Source: Mesorhizobium sp.
GTDB taxonomy: Bacteria > Pseudomonadota > Alphaproteobacteria > Rhizobiales > Rhizobiaceae
Direction of reading: 5' to 3'
Assembly (NCBI GenBank): GCA_004020875.1
Contig: SAPZ01000013.1
Location: 1-64,000, forward strand
DNA: 64,000 nucleotides
In this document: piece after piece, positions 32,863 through 43,328 of the stretch
How positions within the stretch are numbered: position 1 is the first letter of the stretch
Layout of the letters: each line of letters opens with the position of its first letter
Program-made: the position numbers and the translations under genes
The notes under the pieces: generated by a model
Database searches by the model: none
Seen by the model: only the letters and a program-made list of their open reading frames with translations
What the model was told of the DNA's origin: nothing

Positions 32863-33962
32863 CAGACAGCTTCCTCCATTGTGCCCCTCGACATGGATGC
32901 GAAAGCGTCGTTCAGGATGCGGTCGAGTTCGGCAGCGCGATGGGCTGAGGTATGCTCGTCGAGAACGCGCTCCCGGGCGCGGCGGCCGAGCGCCGCGATG
33001 TCATTGTCCGACAGGCCTAGCGCGGCAACGACATCGCCGGTGCTGTGCGCCAAAAGAATTTCGCTGCCCGGCGTGAAGAAGCTGTCGAGCCCGGCCCACT
33101 CGTCGGAGATGATCGCGGTACCGCAAGCGGCCGCCTCGAACAGACGGCCCGACGGGCACCAGCCCTGTCGCGCCATCGCCTCACGGGTGACATTGAGCGT
33201 CAGGCGCGAGGACGAAAAAAACGCCGGGTGGTCGGCGGGGGGCAGGTGCCTGACGAAATAGATGTTGCTGCTCCAGGGGAAGTCCTGCGGGTACTGCGCC
33301 CCGCCGATGACGAAACGGCGGTTCGGCAGTCGGGCCGCTGGAGCGACAAGCAGTGTTTCCACGGCCGCCTGCCGGTCCTCGGCATAGGTCCCGAGATAAG
33401 ACAGGTCGGCGGCAAACTCGGACCTTGGCTGCGCCGGCCGGTGCCGGTCAGGATCGACGTGGCCATAAAGCGGTAGAACATGGCGCGCGCCAAGAATGCT
33501 CCTCAGTGTGTCGATCGCCGGCCCTCCCGTATAGCTCAGGACCAGGTCGAAATCGCGCAATCCCTTGGGCTCGAAGTAGGCCGGGTGATCACCTCGCTCG
33601 ATGCTTGCCAGCGTCACCGGCGTATCGAGATCGTAAAACACCTTCAGGCCGCGGCAGCTGTCATTCGCGATCCGCGTGGCGTCGACGGCATCGGGACAAT
33701 AGGAGGTGACGATGACGACGTCGGCTTCCCGTATCGCAGCTTCGGCTTCGTGGCGGATGTTCTCCCAGTCTGCGTAGAGAACAATATTCCCGCCATTGAG
33801 CCGGTCGATGTCCCTGGCGCCGGCATAATAGGGCGTATCGTGTTCGAAGAAGCTGATCGCCCAGCCAAGCGGCGCCAGCGCGCCGATCAGTCCGCGCCAG
33901 AGCGTGGCGTGTCCGTTGCCCCACGAGGATGTGACGGTGAGGCCGAAAATGACCATTCGCAT
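32862..33962 (-). CDS. CgeB-like glycosyltransferase (GT-B, paralogue 1)
   Basis: A 366-residue protein beginning MRMVIFGLTVTSSWGNGHAT with the CgeB-type C-terminal block GRLFEAAACGTAIISDEWAG. It is closely similar to the product of 38901-40010, including the opening SSWGNGHAT, the DLDTPVTLA/DIDTPVTLA segment and the C-terminal domain, so the two operons share duplicated genes. The donor sugar is unknown. Confidence 0.85.
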   Translation of the reverse strand: MRMVIFGLTVTSSWGNGHATLWRGLIGALAPLGWAISFFEHDTPYYAGARDIDRLNGGNIVLYADWENIRHEAEAAIREADVVIVTSYCPDAVDATRIANDSCRGLKVFYDLDTPVTLASIERGDHPAYFEPKGLRDFDLVLSYTGGPAIDTLRSILGARHVLPLYGHVDPDRHRPAQPRSEFAADLSYLGTYAEDRQAAVETLLVAPAARLPNRRFVIGGAQYPQDFPWSSNIYFVRHLPPADHPAFFSSSRLTLNVTREAMARQGWCPSGRLFEAAACGTAIISDEWAGLDSFFTPGSEILLAHSTGDVVAALGLSDNDIAALGRRARERVLDEHTSAHRAAELDRILNDAFASMSRGTMEEAV

Positions 33963-33977
33963 CGGTTGCCGCTCCCG

Positions 33978-34570
33978 TCAGGCGATTTCATTCAAACGGA
34001 TCAGCTTGGAGCCCCAGTCGCCGTGGACGACTGTTGTGATGGAGGCCGGCGCGATGTCGAAGCGGAAGCAATCGCCGAGCTGTAGGCCGAGGATCGCGCA
34101 GACAGCCGCCTTGATCACATCGGCATGGCTGACAAGCGCAATGCATTGACCCTGTCCATTCTCGCGCAGCGCGTCCATCAGGCCGATGATCCTGTGCTGG
34201 ACATCCAGCATGGTCTCGCCGCTCGGAGTGCGGGCGCTCTGGCGCTGATCGTTCCAAAGCCGCCAGCTTGCGTCGCCGTTCAGTTCTTCGAAGGTCTTGC
34301 CGGACCATTCGCCGAAGTCGATCTCGTCGAGTTCCTTGCAGATCGCGATCTTCTCAATCTCGCAAGCGATCGCCATAGGCTTCGCTGTTTCCAGCGTGCG
34401 CTCGCGCGGACTGCTCAAGATCGCGGCGAGCGGCTCTCGCGCCATCCGCCGCGCGAGATGCAACGCCTGCGCCTGGCCGGCCTCGCCGAGGCGAACGCCT
34501 TCGAGCCGCCCGGCCAGGTATGAGCCGACATGATCATGCGCCGCATGGCGAATGAGGTGGAACGTCGTGG

Positions 34571-34574
<4 letters not shown>
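33978..34574 (-). CDS. Histidine phosphatase family protein
   Basis: A 198-residue phosphoglycerate-mutase-like phosphatase. The catalytic motif is a variant, FHLIRHAAHD, where RHG is usual; ILSSPRERTLETAKPMA, IDFGEWSGKTFEEL and the second histidine in IALVSHADVIKAAV are intact. In this operon it could dephosphorylate inositol phosphate or a sugar phosphate. The ATG overlaps the inositol synthase stop by four bases. Confidence 0.85.
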
Positions 34575-35674
<1,100 letters not shown>

Positions 35675-35717
35675 GAAACCGCTGCCTCTTTGGTTGGAGG
35701 TAAGTTCCTCGCCGCCG

Positions 35718-35742
35718 AACCGGGAGCGGTCGCGAATGTTCC
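35718..35742 (-). promoter_or_regulatory. EcfG-type promoter of the inositol/glycan operon, GGAAC-N16-GGTT
   Basis: Minus-strand GGAAC at 35742-35738 and GGTT at 35721-35718, spacing 16. The predicted transcript starts about 37 bases before the inositol synthase GTG, and nine genes in tandem follow. Confidence 0.75.
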
Positions 35743-35827
35743 TTCGCGCCGCGAAAAATTGCTGAGCCTGATTGCGGATCAAACAGGCGCCGCTTCGCGT
35801 TGGCGGCCAGATAGGGGCAGGAGCCGT

Positions 35828-37561
35828 ATGATCGTCTTCGGCGACCACAAGCGAACGCATAGCGCAGAGCAGCTCAGGGAAGCTGTCTTGGCCGCGGCTG
35901 GAGCGATTGGCGATTTGCCTGCCGGCATCGAGCGCCACGCTGCTCTGGTCGGTCTTTTCGTCGCCGCCTCTGAACTCTTCCAGGGCCTTGCCGATGGGGA
36001 ATTCGACATCAAAGGCATCGACAGCGGTTCGTCGATGCAGAAGCTGGGTTCGGAAATTCTCGTCGAGTTGTCGCAGGAAGTGCTGCGGTCCTGGCAACAA
36101 GGATTTGCCCGAAGCGGATCGCCCGCTGCGTCGCTGCTTGCAAAACTTGGCGCCACAGACTGCGCCGGCACAATAACCACCGGACCGGCCGAAGGCTACG
36201 CGCTGTACGCCCTCTACCCGGAAACCTATCTGCTTGCGGCGCTGCAGTCCGGTCTCGACGCAAACACCTGCGTCATCGGCATCCGCAGCATCGGTCTCGG
36301 CCTTGCGGCGATGGTCGCCGCCGCCCTGCATGCGCCGCCGCCTATCAGCGTGCGGCCGATCGGCCATCCGTTTTCACGGCATATAAGCGCCGCGCCCGAA
36401 CTCCTCGACTCTTGGCGCGACAGACCGGAAGTCAAATTTGCTATCGTCGATGAAGGTCCGGGCCTCTCCGGCAGCTCATTTCATGCCGTCATTGCATGGC
36501 TGTGCCGGCACGGCATCGATCAGGAGCGCATTCATCTGTTCCCGAGCCACCATGGCGGGCCGGGGGCGCAAGCTGCTGCCGAGACCGTCGCTGCCCTGTC
36601 GCAGTGCCAAAGCCATGTCGCCGACTTCGAAGATGTCTTCGATGGCGCGATCGCCCCCGGGCCGCGGGACTGGCTAGGATGTTTGCTCGGCGAGGCCGAT
36701 GTTGAACTTCATGAAATTTCCGGCGGCGCATGGCGCCAATGTCTTTCTGTGCCGACAGGTGCCTGGCCACCTGCATTTCCGGCATTCGAGCGGCGCAAAT
36801 TCATGGCTTCGGCCGGTGGCGAGCGCTGGCTGATCAAGTTCGCAGGCTTCGGCGAAAGCGGAGATCGCAAGCTGCGTACGGCCAAGGCACTGCACGAAGC
36901 GGGCTTTGGCGCTCAGCCGATCGGACTCTGCCACGGCTTCCTGGTCGAGCGCTGGATCGATACCGACAGGCTGGACCGGGGAGGCCTGGCAAGAGATCTG
37001 CTGATCGAATGGCTTGGGCGCTACCTCGGCTGGCGCGCCGCCAGGCTGCAGACCGCCGAGCCAGGCGCGTCGCTGAACCAGCTCGCACGCATGGCGGTGC
37101 AGAACTGCGAGGAAGCGCTGGGGGAGAGGTTCGCGCGCGCGCTGCAGAGTTGGTTTGTCTGCCGGCCGTTATTGCATTCGGGGCGGAGGGTGGAAGTCGA
37201 CGGACGAATGCACGCTTGGGAGTTCCTGGTCCGCCCGGACGGAACTTTGCTCAAGACGGATGCGGTCGATCATTGCCGATCGCACGATCTTATCGGCTGT
37301 CAGGGCATAGAATGGGACATCGCCGGCGCGCGGGCCGAACACGACCTGTCCGCCGCCGAGGTTTCGACGCTGGTCGGCTGCATCGAGCAGGCGACATCGA
37401 TCGACAGGGCCCTGGTCGACTATTTCGAGCCTTGCTATCTCGCGTTTCAGCTTGGCCTCTGGAGGATTGCAGGGCATTTGGCCGACGACCAAGACCGGGC
37501 GCGTGCGACGCGGATAGTCGAACGTTACAAAGCCGGACTTGTTAGGCTTCTGGGCTGTTGA
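35828..37561 (+). CDS. Phosphoribosyltransferase-like / kinase-like fusion protein
   Basis: A 577-residue protein of unknown function. The middle (about 150-260) looks like a type I phosphoribosyltransferase: VIGIRSIGLGLAAMVAAAL, then FAIVDEGPGLSGSSFHAV as the PRPP-loop-like motif. From about 320 it resembles a sugar or aminoglycoside kinase (GERWLIKFAGFGESGDRKL, ALHEAGFGAQPIGLCHGFLV) with a metal aspartate in LLKTDAVDHCRSHD and WDIAGARAEHDL near the end. Start 35828 has GCAGGAG four bases before it. It stands alone and divergent between the two glycan operons, with no GGAAC site on its strand. Confidence 0.75.
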   Translation: MIVFGDHKRTHSAEQLREAVLAAAGAIGDLPAGIERHAALVGLFVAASELFQGLADGEFDIKGIDSGSSMQKLGSEILVELSQEVLRSWQQGFARSGSPAASLLAKLGATDCAGTITTGPAEGYALYALYPETYLLAALQSGLDANTCVIGIRSIGLGLAAMVAAALHAPPPISVRPIGHPFSRHISAAPELLDSWRDRPEVKFAIVDEGPGLSGSSFHAVIAWLCRHGIDQERIHLFPSHHGGPGAQAAAETVAALSQCQSHVADFEDVFDGAIAPGPRDWLGCLLGEADVELHEISGGAWRQCLSVPTGAWPPAFPAFERRKFMASAGGERWLIKFAGFGESGDRKLRTAKALHEAGFGAQPIGLCHGFLVERWIDTDRLDRGGLARDLLIEWLGRYLGWRAARLQTAEPGASLNQLARMAVQNCEEALGERFARALQSWFVCRPLLHSGRRVEVDGRMHAWEFLVRPDGTLLKTDAVDHCRSHDLIGCQGIEWDIAGARAEHDLSAAEVSTLVGCIEQATSIDRALVDYFEPCYLAFQLGLWRIAGHLADDQDRARATRIVERYKAGLVRLLGC

Positions 37562-37577
37562 AGGTCAAGCCCACAGG

Positions 37578-37763
37578 TCAGTCGAGCCTGCGCAGCATGT
37601 CGGCTTCCTGCTCAAGTATGCTTGCCACTTCCTCCCGTCGCAGATGCGTCATCATCAGGCTGACGCAACACTCGAGATAAGTGATGGAAGCTCTTCGCAG
37701 GAACGCGGCGGTTTCCGCCGCCGCCATCTGCTCTATGTCCTTGACTGGTCGCTTCGGCTGCAC
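37578..37763 (-). CDS. Small helical protein, 61 residues, EcfG-promoted
   Basis: The protein starts MQPKRPVKDIEQMAAAETAA and continues as one or two helices (FLRRASITYLECCVSLMMTH). The GTG start at 37763 has an excellent GGAGG seven bases before it, and an EcfG promoter is 30 bp upstream. Two adjacent cysteines stand in a hydrophobic stretch. No family recognised; both signals make expression under stress very likely. Confidence 0.7.
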   Translation of the reverse strand: MQPKRPVKDIEQMAAAETAAFLRRASITYLECCVSLMMTHLRREEVASILEQEADMLRRLD

Positions 37764-37792
37764 AGTTTTCCTCCGTCGCGGTTGTCATGCCC

Positions 37793-37817
37793 AACCGCAA
37801 TGTCGGGCGGTTGTTCC
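37793..37817 (-). promoter_or_regulatory. EcfG-type promoter, GGAAC-N16-GGTT
   Basis: Minus-strand GGAAC at 37817-37813 and GGTT at 37796-37793; a leader of about 23 bases runs to the GTG at 37763. Confidence 0.75.
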
Positions 37818-37842
37818 GCAATGGTGAAAAGATGCCGCTGCT

Positions 37843-38904
37843 TCAAAGCTGCAGGTTCTGCAGCTTTCCCCCAGCCGCTCTGTCGATTGCAGCGACGGGC
37901 GCGATCGCCAGATCGTCCATGCCTGAAAAGTAGACGATCGTCTGCAGCAGGCCCTGCCTGAGAGGCACCTCGGGCGACCAGCCGAGAAGCGCCTTTGCGC
38001 GGCCTATATCGGGGCGCCGCCGGCGCGGATCGTCCTCAGGCAGAGGCAGGAATTTCACCGGCGATCCGGTGCCTGTCAGTTCGCACACCAGTCTTGTCAG
38101 TTCGAGGATCGAAAACTCCCCGGGATTACCCAGATTGACCGGCTGGCGTGGATTGGAATCGACATCTATCAGGCGGCGCAAACCCTCGACCATATCGGTG
38201 ACATAGCAGAATGAGCGGGTCTGCCGGCCGTCGCCGAAGATCGTCAGCGGCCGCTTCTCGATTGCTTGCATGACCAGGTTGGAGACGATACGGCCGTCGG
38301 CGGGGTCCATCCTGGGCCCATAAGTGTTGAAGATGCGGGCCACGCGAATATCGGCCATCTCTGCACGCAGATAATCGAAGCAGAGTGTTTCGGCCGCGCG
38401 TTTGCCCTCGTCGTAACAGGCTCGCGGTCCGGTGCAGTTGACGTGGCCGACATAGTCCTCGCGCTGCGGATGCTGTTCCGGATCGCCATAGATTTCGCTT
38501 GTCGACGCCTGCAGGAAGCGGGCGCCGTTGCCGGCGGCGAGCTCCAAAAGATTGAGCGTCCCGATGACGCAGGTGCGCGTTGTGTGGATCGGGTCGGCTT
38601 GATAGCGAGGCGGCGAAGCCGCGCAGGCCAGATTGAAAACGCGATCGACAGGTTCACCGAGTTCCAGCGGGGTGCAAACGTCCTGCTCGATGAGCCGAAA
38701 GCGCGCCTGGCCAACCAACGAACCGATATTCTCCATTCTGCCGGTGAGGAAATTGTCGACGCAGATCACGCGATACCCGTCATGCAGCAGCGCCTCGCAC
38801 AAATGCGAACCGAGGAAACCGGCACCGCCGGCAACAAGCGCCGTCCGTGTTTGTTCAGCCCTTTTTGATCGCCGCATCTCGATGGTCTCCTGTCTGCCGC
38901 TCAT
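37843..38904 (-). CDS. SDR epimerase/dehydratase resembling UDP-glucuronate decarboxylase (UDP-xylose synthase)
   Basis: A 353-residue extended SDR. The cofactor loop is VAGGAGFLGSHLCEALLHDG. The segments FNLACAASPPRYQADPIHT and GPRACYDEGKRAAETLCFDY (catalytic YxxxK) are those of UXS enzymes, which make UDP-xylose from UDP-glucuronate. A beta-xylosidase-like gene in the sister operon strengthens the idea of a xylose-bearing product. It is the last gene of the 46.8-37.8 kb operon and overlaps its neighbour by four bases. Confidence 0.85.
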   Translation of the reverse strand: MSGRQETIEMRRSKRAEQTRTALVAGGAGFLGSHLCEALLHDGYRVICVDNFLTGRMENIGSLVGQARFRLIEQDVCTPLELGEPVDRVFNLACAASPPRYQADPIHTTRTCVIGTLNLLELAAGNGARFLQASTSEIYGDPEQHPQREDYVGHVNCTGPRACYDEGKRAAETLCFDYLRAEMADIRVARIFNTYGPRMDPADGRIVSNLVMQAIEKRPLTIFGDGRQTRSFCYVTDMVEGLRRLIDVDSNPRQPVNLGNPGEFSILELTRLVCELTGTGSPVKFLPLPEDDPRRRRPDIGRAKALLGWSPEVPLRQGLLQTIVYFSGMDDLAIAPVAAIDRAAGGKLQNLQL

Positions 38905-40010
38905 GCTGCACTTTCGACGTCCAGATCGACCGCCGGCCGGGCGTCGACAGACGGCGTCAGCGCCGAAACGAATTCACGTGCCCTTGCCATGGCCGTATGT
39001 CTTGAAAGCACCGCCTCGCGAGCCAGTCTGGCCATGTCGAGCCTTGCCCGCTCGGATTTGGCGCTGAGGATCTCCTCGACATCTGCGGCATTGGCCGCCG
39101 TCTCGATCGCCGGTCCAGGGAAGAAATCGTCGAGTCCAGGCCAGCGGTCGCTTATGATCGGCGTACCGCAGGCAGCGGCCTCGAAGAGCCGCACGCTCGG
39201 CGACCATCCTGCCGCGATCATCGATGCCCGCGTAAGGTTCAGCGTGTAACGCTGCCGACTGTAGAAGGCAGCATGTTCACCGGGCGGCAGGTGCTCGATC
39301 CGCTCCACATTGTCCGGCCAGGCGATGTCGGAGGGATATTGCGAGCCGGCTACGACGAAGCGGCGGTCCGGCAGGCGCCGCGCAGGTTCCAGAAGCAGCG
39401 CTTCCAATGAGGGCTGCCGGTCCGCACTATAAGTGCCAAGATAGCCAAGGTCCCATTCGATGGCGTGTCTGGTGCGACGATGTCGCCTTGGATCGACGGA
39501 GCAGTAGAGCGCCTCCGCCCGGCGCGCGCCGAACTCGGACTTCAGCCTCTCCAGGGTAGGTCCGCCGGTGAAGGAGAAGTAGACGTCGAAATAGGGAATC
39601 TGCCGGCGGGCAAGATAGTCGCAATCGTCCTCGGCCACCCGCGCCAGCGTCACCGGCGTGTCGATGTCGTAAAAGCAGAACTGTCCCGTGCACAGCGAAG
39701 CAAGATCGTCGATGATTGCCCTGCCTTCGGGCACGAAGGAGCCCATCACCACCGCGTCGGCCCGCTCCAACTCCCGCCGGTTGTTGCGGCGCAGCTCCGA
39801 GATCGTCTCGTAGTAGCGCAGGTCGCAGAAATCGGGAGCGCGCAAGTCCCGGTGATGCGCGTACCAGGGTACGTCGCGCTCCAGGAACGTGACGCGATGG
39901 CCGAGATCGTTGAGCGCGCCAAGCAGCCCCCTGAAAGTCGTCGCATGGCCGTTGCCCCAGGACGAAGACAGGGAAAGGCCAAGGAAAACGATGTCGAGCG
40001 GCCTCGTCAT
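38901..40010 (-). CDS. CgeB-like glycosyltransferase (paralogue 2)
   Basis: A 369-residue GT-B protein that starts MTRPLDIVFLGLSLSSSWGN and ends with VRLFEAAACGTPIISDRWPG and a helical tail. It is the closest relative of the 32862-33962 product. ATG 40010 overlaps the stop of the upstream gene (ATGA). The longer frame to 40256 runs into that gene and is not used. Confidence 0.85.
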   Translation of the reverse strand: MTRPLDIVFLGLSLSSSWGNGHATTFRGLLGALNDLGHRVTFLERDVPWYAHHRDLRAPDFCDLRYYETISELRRNNRRELERADAVVMGSFVPEGRAIIDDLASLCTGQFCFYDIDTPVTLARVAEDDCDYLARRQIPYFDVYFSFTGGPTLERLKSEFGARRAEALYCSVDPRRHRRTRHAIEWDLGYLGTYSADRQPSLEALLLEPARRLPDRRFVVAGSQYPSDIAWPDNVERIEHLPPGEHAAFYSRQRYTLNLTRASMIAAGWSPSVRLFEAAACGTPIISDRWPGLDDFFPGPAIETAANAADVEEILSAKSERARLDMARLAREAVLSRHTAMARAREFVSALTPSVDARPAVDLDVESAA

Positions 40011-41101
40011 TCGGCAGCCTCCATGGAGCGGCGCTCGAAATGCGCCTTGAAGATGTCGTCCACCAGCTCGGCCCTCAGTGTGTAGGTATGCTCCGCCAGA
40101 ACGCGCCGCAGCGCTGCGGCGCCGACCGCCTGCGCCCGTTCCGGCGTCAGCGTGCGCATGATCTCGGCAACATCGGCGCCGTCGCGGGCGACCAGAATCT
40201 CTTCCCCAGGGGTCAGGAACAACTCGATGCCGAGCCAGGCGTCGGTGAGGAGGCACGCGCCGGCCCCCGCCGCCTCGAAGACGCGGGTCGCGGGCGAAAA
40301 GCCGTTCGCCGCCATGCTGTCGCGGCTGATGTTGAGCACGGCCTTTGGCGTGACGTTGAAGGCGTTGTGATCACGCGTGCCGACATGCCCCAGCCACGAG
40401 ACGTTCGCCGGCAAGGGCTTGTCGTCCCAGCCGGAGCCGCCAAGCAGGAAGCGCTGGTGGCCGAGCCTACGGGCCGGGTCGAGGAAGAAGGCGTCGACCC
40501 GCGCCTCGCGATCCGGCAGCCGATTGCCGAGGAAAGCCAGGTCGCAGGCAAAGCGCGGATTGGCGGCGACCGGATGATGCGTCTCAGAATCGAGCGCGTT
40601 GTAGATCGGCACACACTCCGCTGCGCCAAGCGCACGATACTCCCAGACGACCGGGTCGCCGCCGCCGTAGGTCAGCACGATGCCGATCCTCTTCAATGCC
40701 TCATGCAACGGGTGTTCGGCATCGTTGCGCAACTCGCTTAGGGTCGCCGGCGCGTCGACATCCCAGAAGACGGTCAGCGCGTCTGGGCGGGCATTGTCGA
40801 GAACCGCTTGCAGCAGCGCATCGTCTTCGAAGCCCACGCCGCTTGCCTTGACCACGACGTCTGCCCGCGCGGCGCGCGATGCAACTTTCATCACCGCGTG
40901 CGGGGTCGGCTCGTAGACCACGACGCTGCACCAGTCCGGCGCCTCGATGTCGCGATGCTTCTGCCTTTCGTAGACGTCGGGCTCATAGAAGACGATATCA
41001 TAGCCACGCTGCGACAGTGCCTTGAGTAGGCCCCGGTAATAGGTGGCCGCGCCGTTCCAGTAGGACGACAGCAGGCTCGATCCGTAAAAGGCGATCTTCA
41101 T
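40007..41101 (-). CDS. CgeB-like glycosyltransferase (paralogue 3)
   Basis: A 364-residue GT-B protein: MKIAFYGSSLLSSYWNGAAT at the start and TRVFEAAGAGACLLTDAWLG in the donor domain, the same layout as its neighbour but clearly diverged. It would add a different sugar of the same glycan. It overlaps both neighbours by four bases, so coupled translation is likely. Confidence 0.84.
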   Translation of the reverse strand: MKIAFYGSSLLSSYWNGAATYYRGLLKALSQRGYDIVFYEPDVYERQKHRDIEAPDWCSVVVYEPTPHAVMKVASRAARADVVVKASGVGFEDDALLQAVLDNARPDALTVFWDVDAPATLSELRNDAEHPLHEALKRIGIVLTYGGGDPVVWEYRALGAAECVPIYNALDSETHHPVAANPRFACDLAFLGNRLPDREARVDAFFLDPARRLGHQRFLLGGSGWDDKPLPANVSWLGHVGTRDHNAFNVTPKAVLNISRDSMAANGFSPATRVFEAAGAGACLLTDAWLGIELFLTPGEEILVARDGADVAEIMRTLTPERAQAVGAAALRRVLAEHTYTLRAELVDDIFKAHFERRSMEAAE

Positions 41102-42225
41102 GCGGCGGCCTCCGTTGCAGGTTTGATTTCGGTCGCGTCGCGATTGCCGCATGCGGCGAGGATGGCGAACAATTCGTCGGCGCGGTGCCGGCATGTGTGC
41201 CGCGCAAGGATGGTCTCCAGGCCCGATGCGGCCAGTGCTTCCGCAAGCTGGCTATCGTTCAGCACGTCGCGAAGGTGGCCTCTCATCTCGGCGCCGTTTC
41301 GGGCGAAGAGGAAATCCGTTCCGGCGCGGAACAGCCCTTCGACATCCGACCATGGCGCGGACACAAGCGGAATCCCGCAGGCCAGTGCCTCGAACATGCG
41401 AATTGTCGGAATGCCAGGCAGACTCTCCCGGTAGGGCCTGCGCGGGATGTGCATGGTGACGCGGTGCCGCGCGAAGGCCTTCGGCACATCCGCATTGGCG
41501 ATCCAACCTTCATAGCGCAGGCCGGTATCTGCGAGGGCCGTCAGCGCATCGGGCGGATAGCGCACGCCGTGAACGGTTCCCGACAATCTAAGCGCGCTTA
41601 CCGGCTGGATCAGGAACTCGGCGATCTCGGCGCTGCGTTCGTCGTCGCCCCAATTGCCGATCCAGACGAGGTCGGAGACGGGGTCGATTTCCGGACAGGG
41701 CTTGAACAGCCGGTCGTCAGCCGCCTCATGCCAGGTGAAGACGCGTTTACCCCAGCCGGCGCGAAGGTAGCTCTCCCGCAGCACTTCGCCGAAGACCAGC
41801 ACCCCGTCATAATGATCGAGCTGAAGCGCCGCGATCGCCTGCGTCGCCGAGACGGCGCGGTGATGGGTGTCATGGAACAGCAGCGTGAAATTGCAGTAGG
41901 CTCGCGCCTGCCCGATGCGCGCGACAAGATCCTTCTCCGTCCATTCGTGGACGATCACGATATCCGCGCCGGCAAGCCACGCCTCGTGCTCGAAGGCGGA
42001 ACCATAGGTCACCGCCATCAGTTCCGGAAAGTCCTTGCGGAAGCGCTCGACGGCGAAGGGACCTTGCTGGGCGACCAGGTTCGATCGGCTCCAGCCGTCG
42101 GTGGGCTCGAGCGCGACCACCTCATGGCCGCGCGCGGCAAGCTCGCGCATGATGCCGCGCTGGAAATGCGCGTTGCCGTGGTTCCAGTCGGAAACCGCCG
42201 AATGGGTGTAGAACAGAAAACGCAT
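41098..42225 (-). CDS. Glycosyltransferase, CgeB-like/GT1 fold (paralogue 4)
   Basis: A 375-residue protein beginning MRFLFYTHSAVSDWNHGNAH, with IRMFEALACGIPLVSAPWSD in the donor domain. ATG 42225 is chosen over TTG 42231, which would run into the upstream gene. The N-terminal W-N-x-G-x-A motif is shared with the other CgeB-like proteins here, so all four probably arose by duplication. Confidence 0.82.
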   Translation of the reverse strand: MRFLFYTHSAVSDWNHGNAHFQRGIMRELAARGHEVVALEPTDGWSRSNLVAQQGPFAVERFRKDFPELMAVTYGSAFEHEAWLAGADIVIVHEWTEKDLVARIGQARAYCNFTLLFHDTHHRAVSATQAIAALQLDHYDGVLVFGEVLRESYLRAGWGKRVFTWHEAADDRLFKPCPEIDPVSDLVWIGNWGDDERSAEIAEFLIQPVSALRLSGTVHGVRYPPDALTALADTGLRYEGWIANADVPKAFARHRVTMHIPRRPYRESLPGIPTIRMFEALACGIPLVSAPWSDVEGLFRAGTDFLFARNGAEMRGHLRDVLNDSQLAEALAASGLETILARHTCRHRADELFAILAACGNRDATEIKPATEAAA

Positions 42226-42227
42226 GG

Positions 42228-43328
42228 TCAACGCCCCGCCGCGGTCAGGGCCGCCCGGTTGTAGATGTCGCGCATCATTCTCACCTGCCTGCCCAGCGAG
42301 AATCTGCGTGCCTGTCGCGCGGCGCGCCTGCCGAGCCTGCGCCGCAAGCTTTCGTCGCGGGACAGGCTCTCGATGCAGCCGGCCAGCGCATATGAATCAC
42401 GCGGATTGAAGAACGTGGCGGCGCCATCCCAGATCTCGCGGTAGGTCGCGATATCGGCGAGCACCAGCGGCGTGGCCGAGAGCGCGGCTTCCAGGGCGGC
42501 CAGCCCGAAAGGCTCGTAGATGGAAGGCGAAACGAAGATGCCGGACCGCCTCATCAGCCGGCGGACTTTACCGTGATCCATCGGCCCGAGAGAGACGCAG
42601 TGGTCGCAACGGGCGCGCTGTCCGTCGGGGCCGGCCAGCGGACCGGCGACCTGAACGGGCCAGTCGCAGAGCGCGGCGGCAGCATCGAGCAATGCTCCAT
42701 TCTTGCCCTCGTCCCACCAACGCGCCGCGGCGAAGACGAAAGGCTCGCGCCGCCCCGGCCTCGGGCCGGGCAAGGCGCCATTATGGACAACGCCCAACCC
42801 TGCGATCGCGCCGTAGCAGGCTTGGAGCATCTCGGCATGGCTCCGGCTCGGAGCGACAACGACGTCGGCGCGATCGAATCCGGCCCTGTTGCGATCTCGC
42901 TGCCAGGACCAGGCATCCGCCGGCACTTGCCCACGAACCGCGTGCAGCCATGTCGCCACGCATGAATGCGAGACGGCCACGATGGGACATGCGAGATGGA
43001 GCCTGGCCGCTTGCGCCGGCGCATTGAGATGGACGAGGTCGATCGCATAGGCCTTGGCAAGGCTTTGCAATTCGCCCGGCAGGCGGTCGAGATCTTTTTC
43101 ATCGCGCGTCATCCAGTCCGGCGGGCTTTTCAGCCAAACCAGAGTGGCGAAAGACCGCGCCTCACGCGCCTGCTCCGGAGAAGGTTCCGGCCCCAGCCCG
43201 GCAAGCACGATGCTGTCGCCGCCGGCCGCCAGTTCGCGCGCCAGGTCGAGACAATAGCGCCACACTCCCCCGACGGCGTCGGTCGTCATCAGGATGCGCC
43301 GAGGACGATGGATCAGTGATTGCAGCAT
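42228..43328 (-). CDS. Glycosyltransferase family 4 (GT-B)
   Basis: A 366-residue transferase. RRILMTTDAVGGVWRYCLDL is the family's opening and PSIYEPFGLAALEAALSATP the EX7E donor site. ATG 43328 has GGAG in front and overlaps the radical SAM gene by 16 bases. The acceptor is unknown. Confidence 0.87.
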   Translation of the reverse strand: MLQSLIHRPRRILMTTDAVGGVWRYCLDLARELAAGGDSIVLAGLGPEPSPEQAREARSFATLVWLKSPPDWMTRDEKDLDRLPGELQSLAKAYAIDLVHLNAPAQAARLHLACPIVAVSHSCVATWLHAVRGQVPADAWSWQRDRNRAGFDRADVVVAPSRSHAEMLQACYGAIAGLGVVHNGALPGPRPGRREPFVFAAARWWDEGKNGALLDAAAALCDWPVQVAGPLAGPDGQRARCDHCVSLGPMDHGKVRRLMRRSGIFVSPSIYEPFGLAALEAALSATPLVLADIATYREIWDGAATFFNPRDSYALAGCIESLSRDESLRRRLGRRAARQARRFSLGRQVRMMRDIYNRAALTAAGR

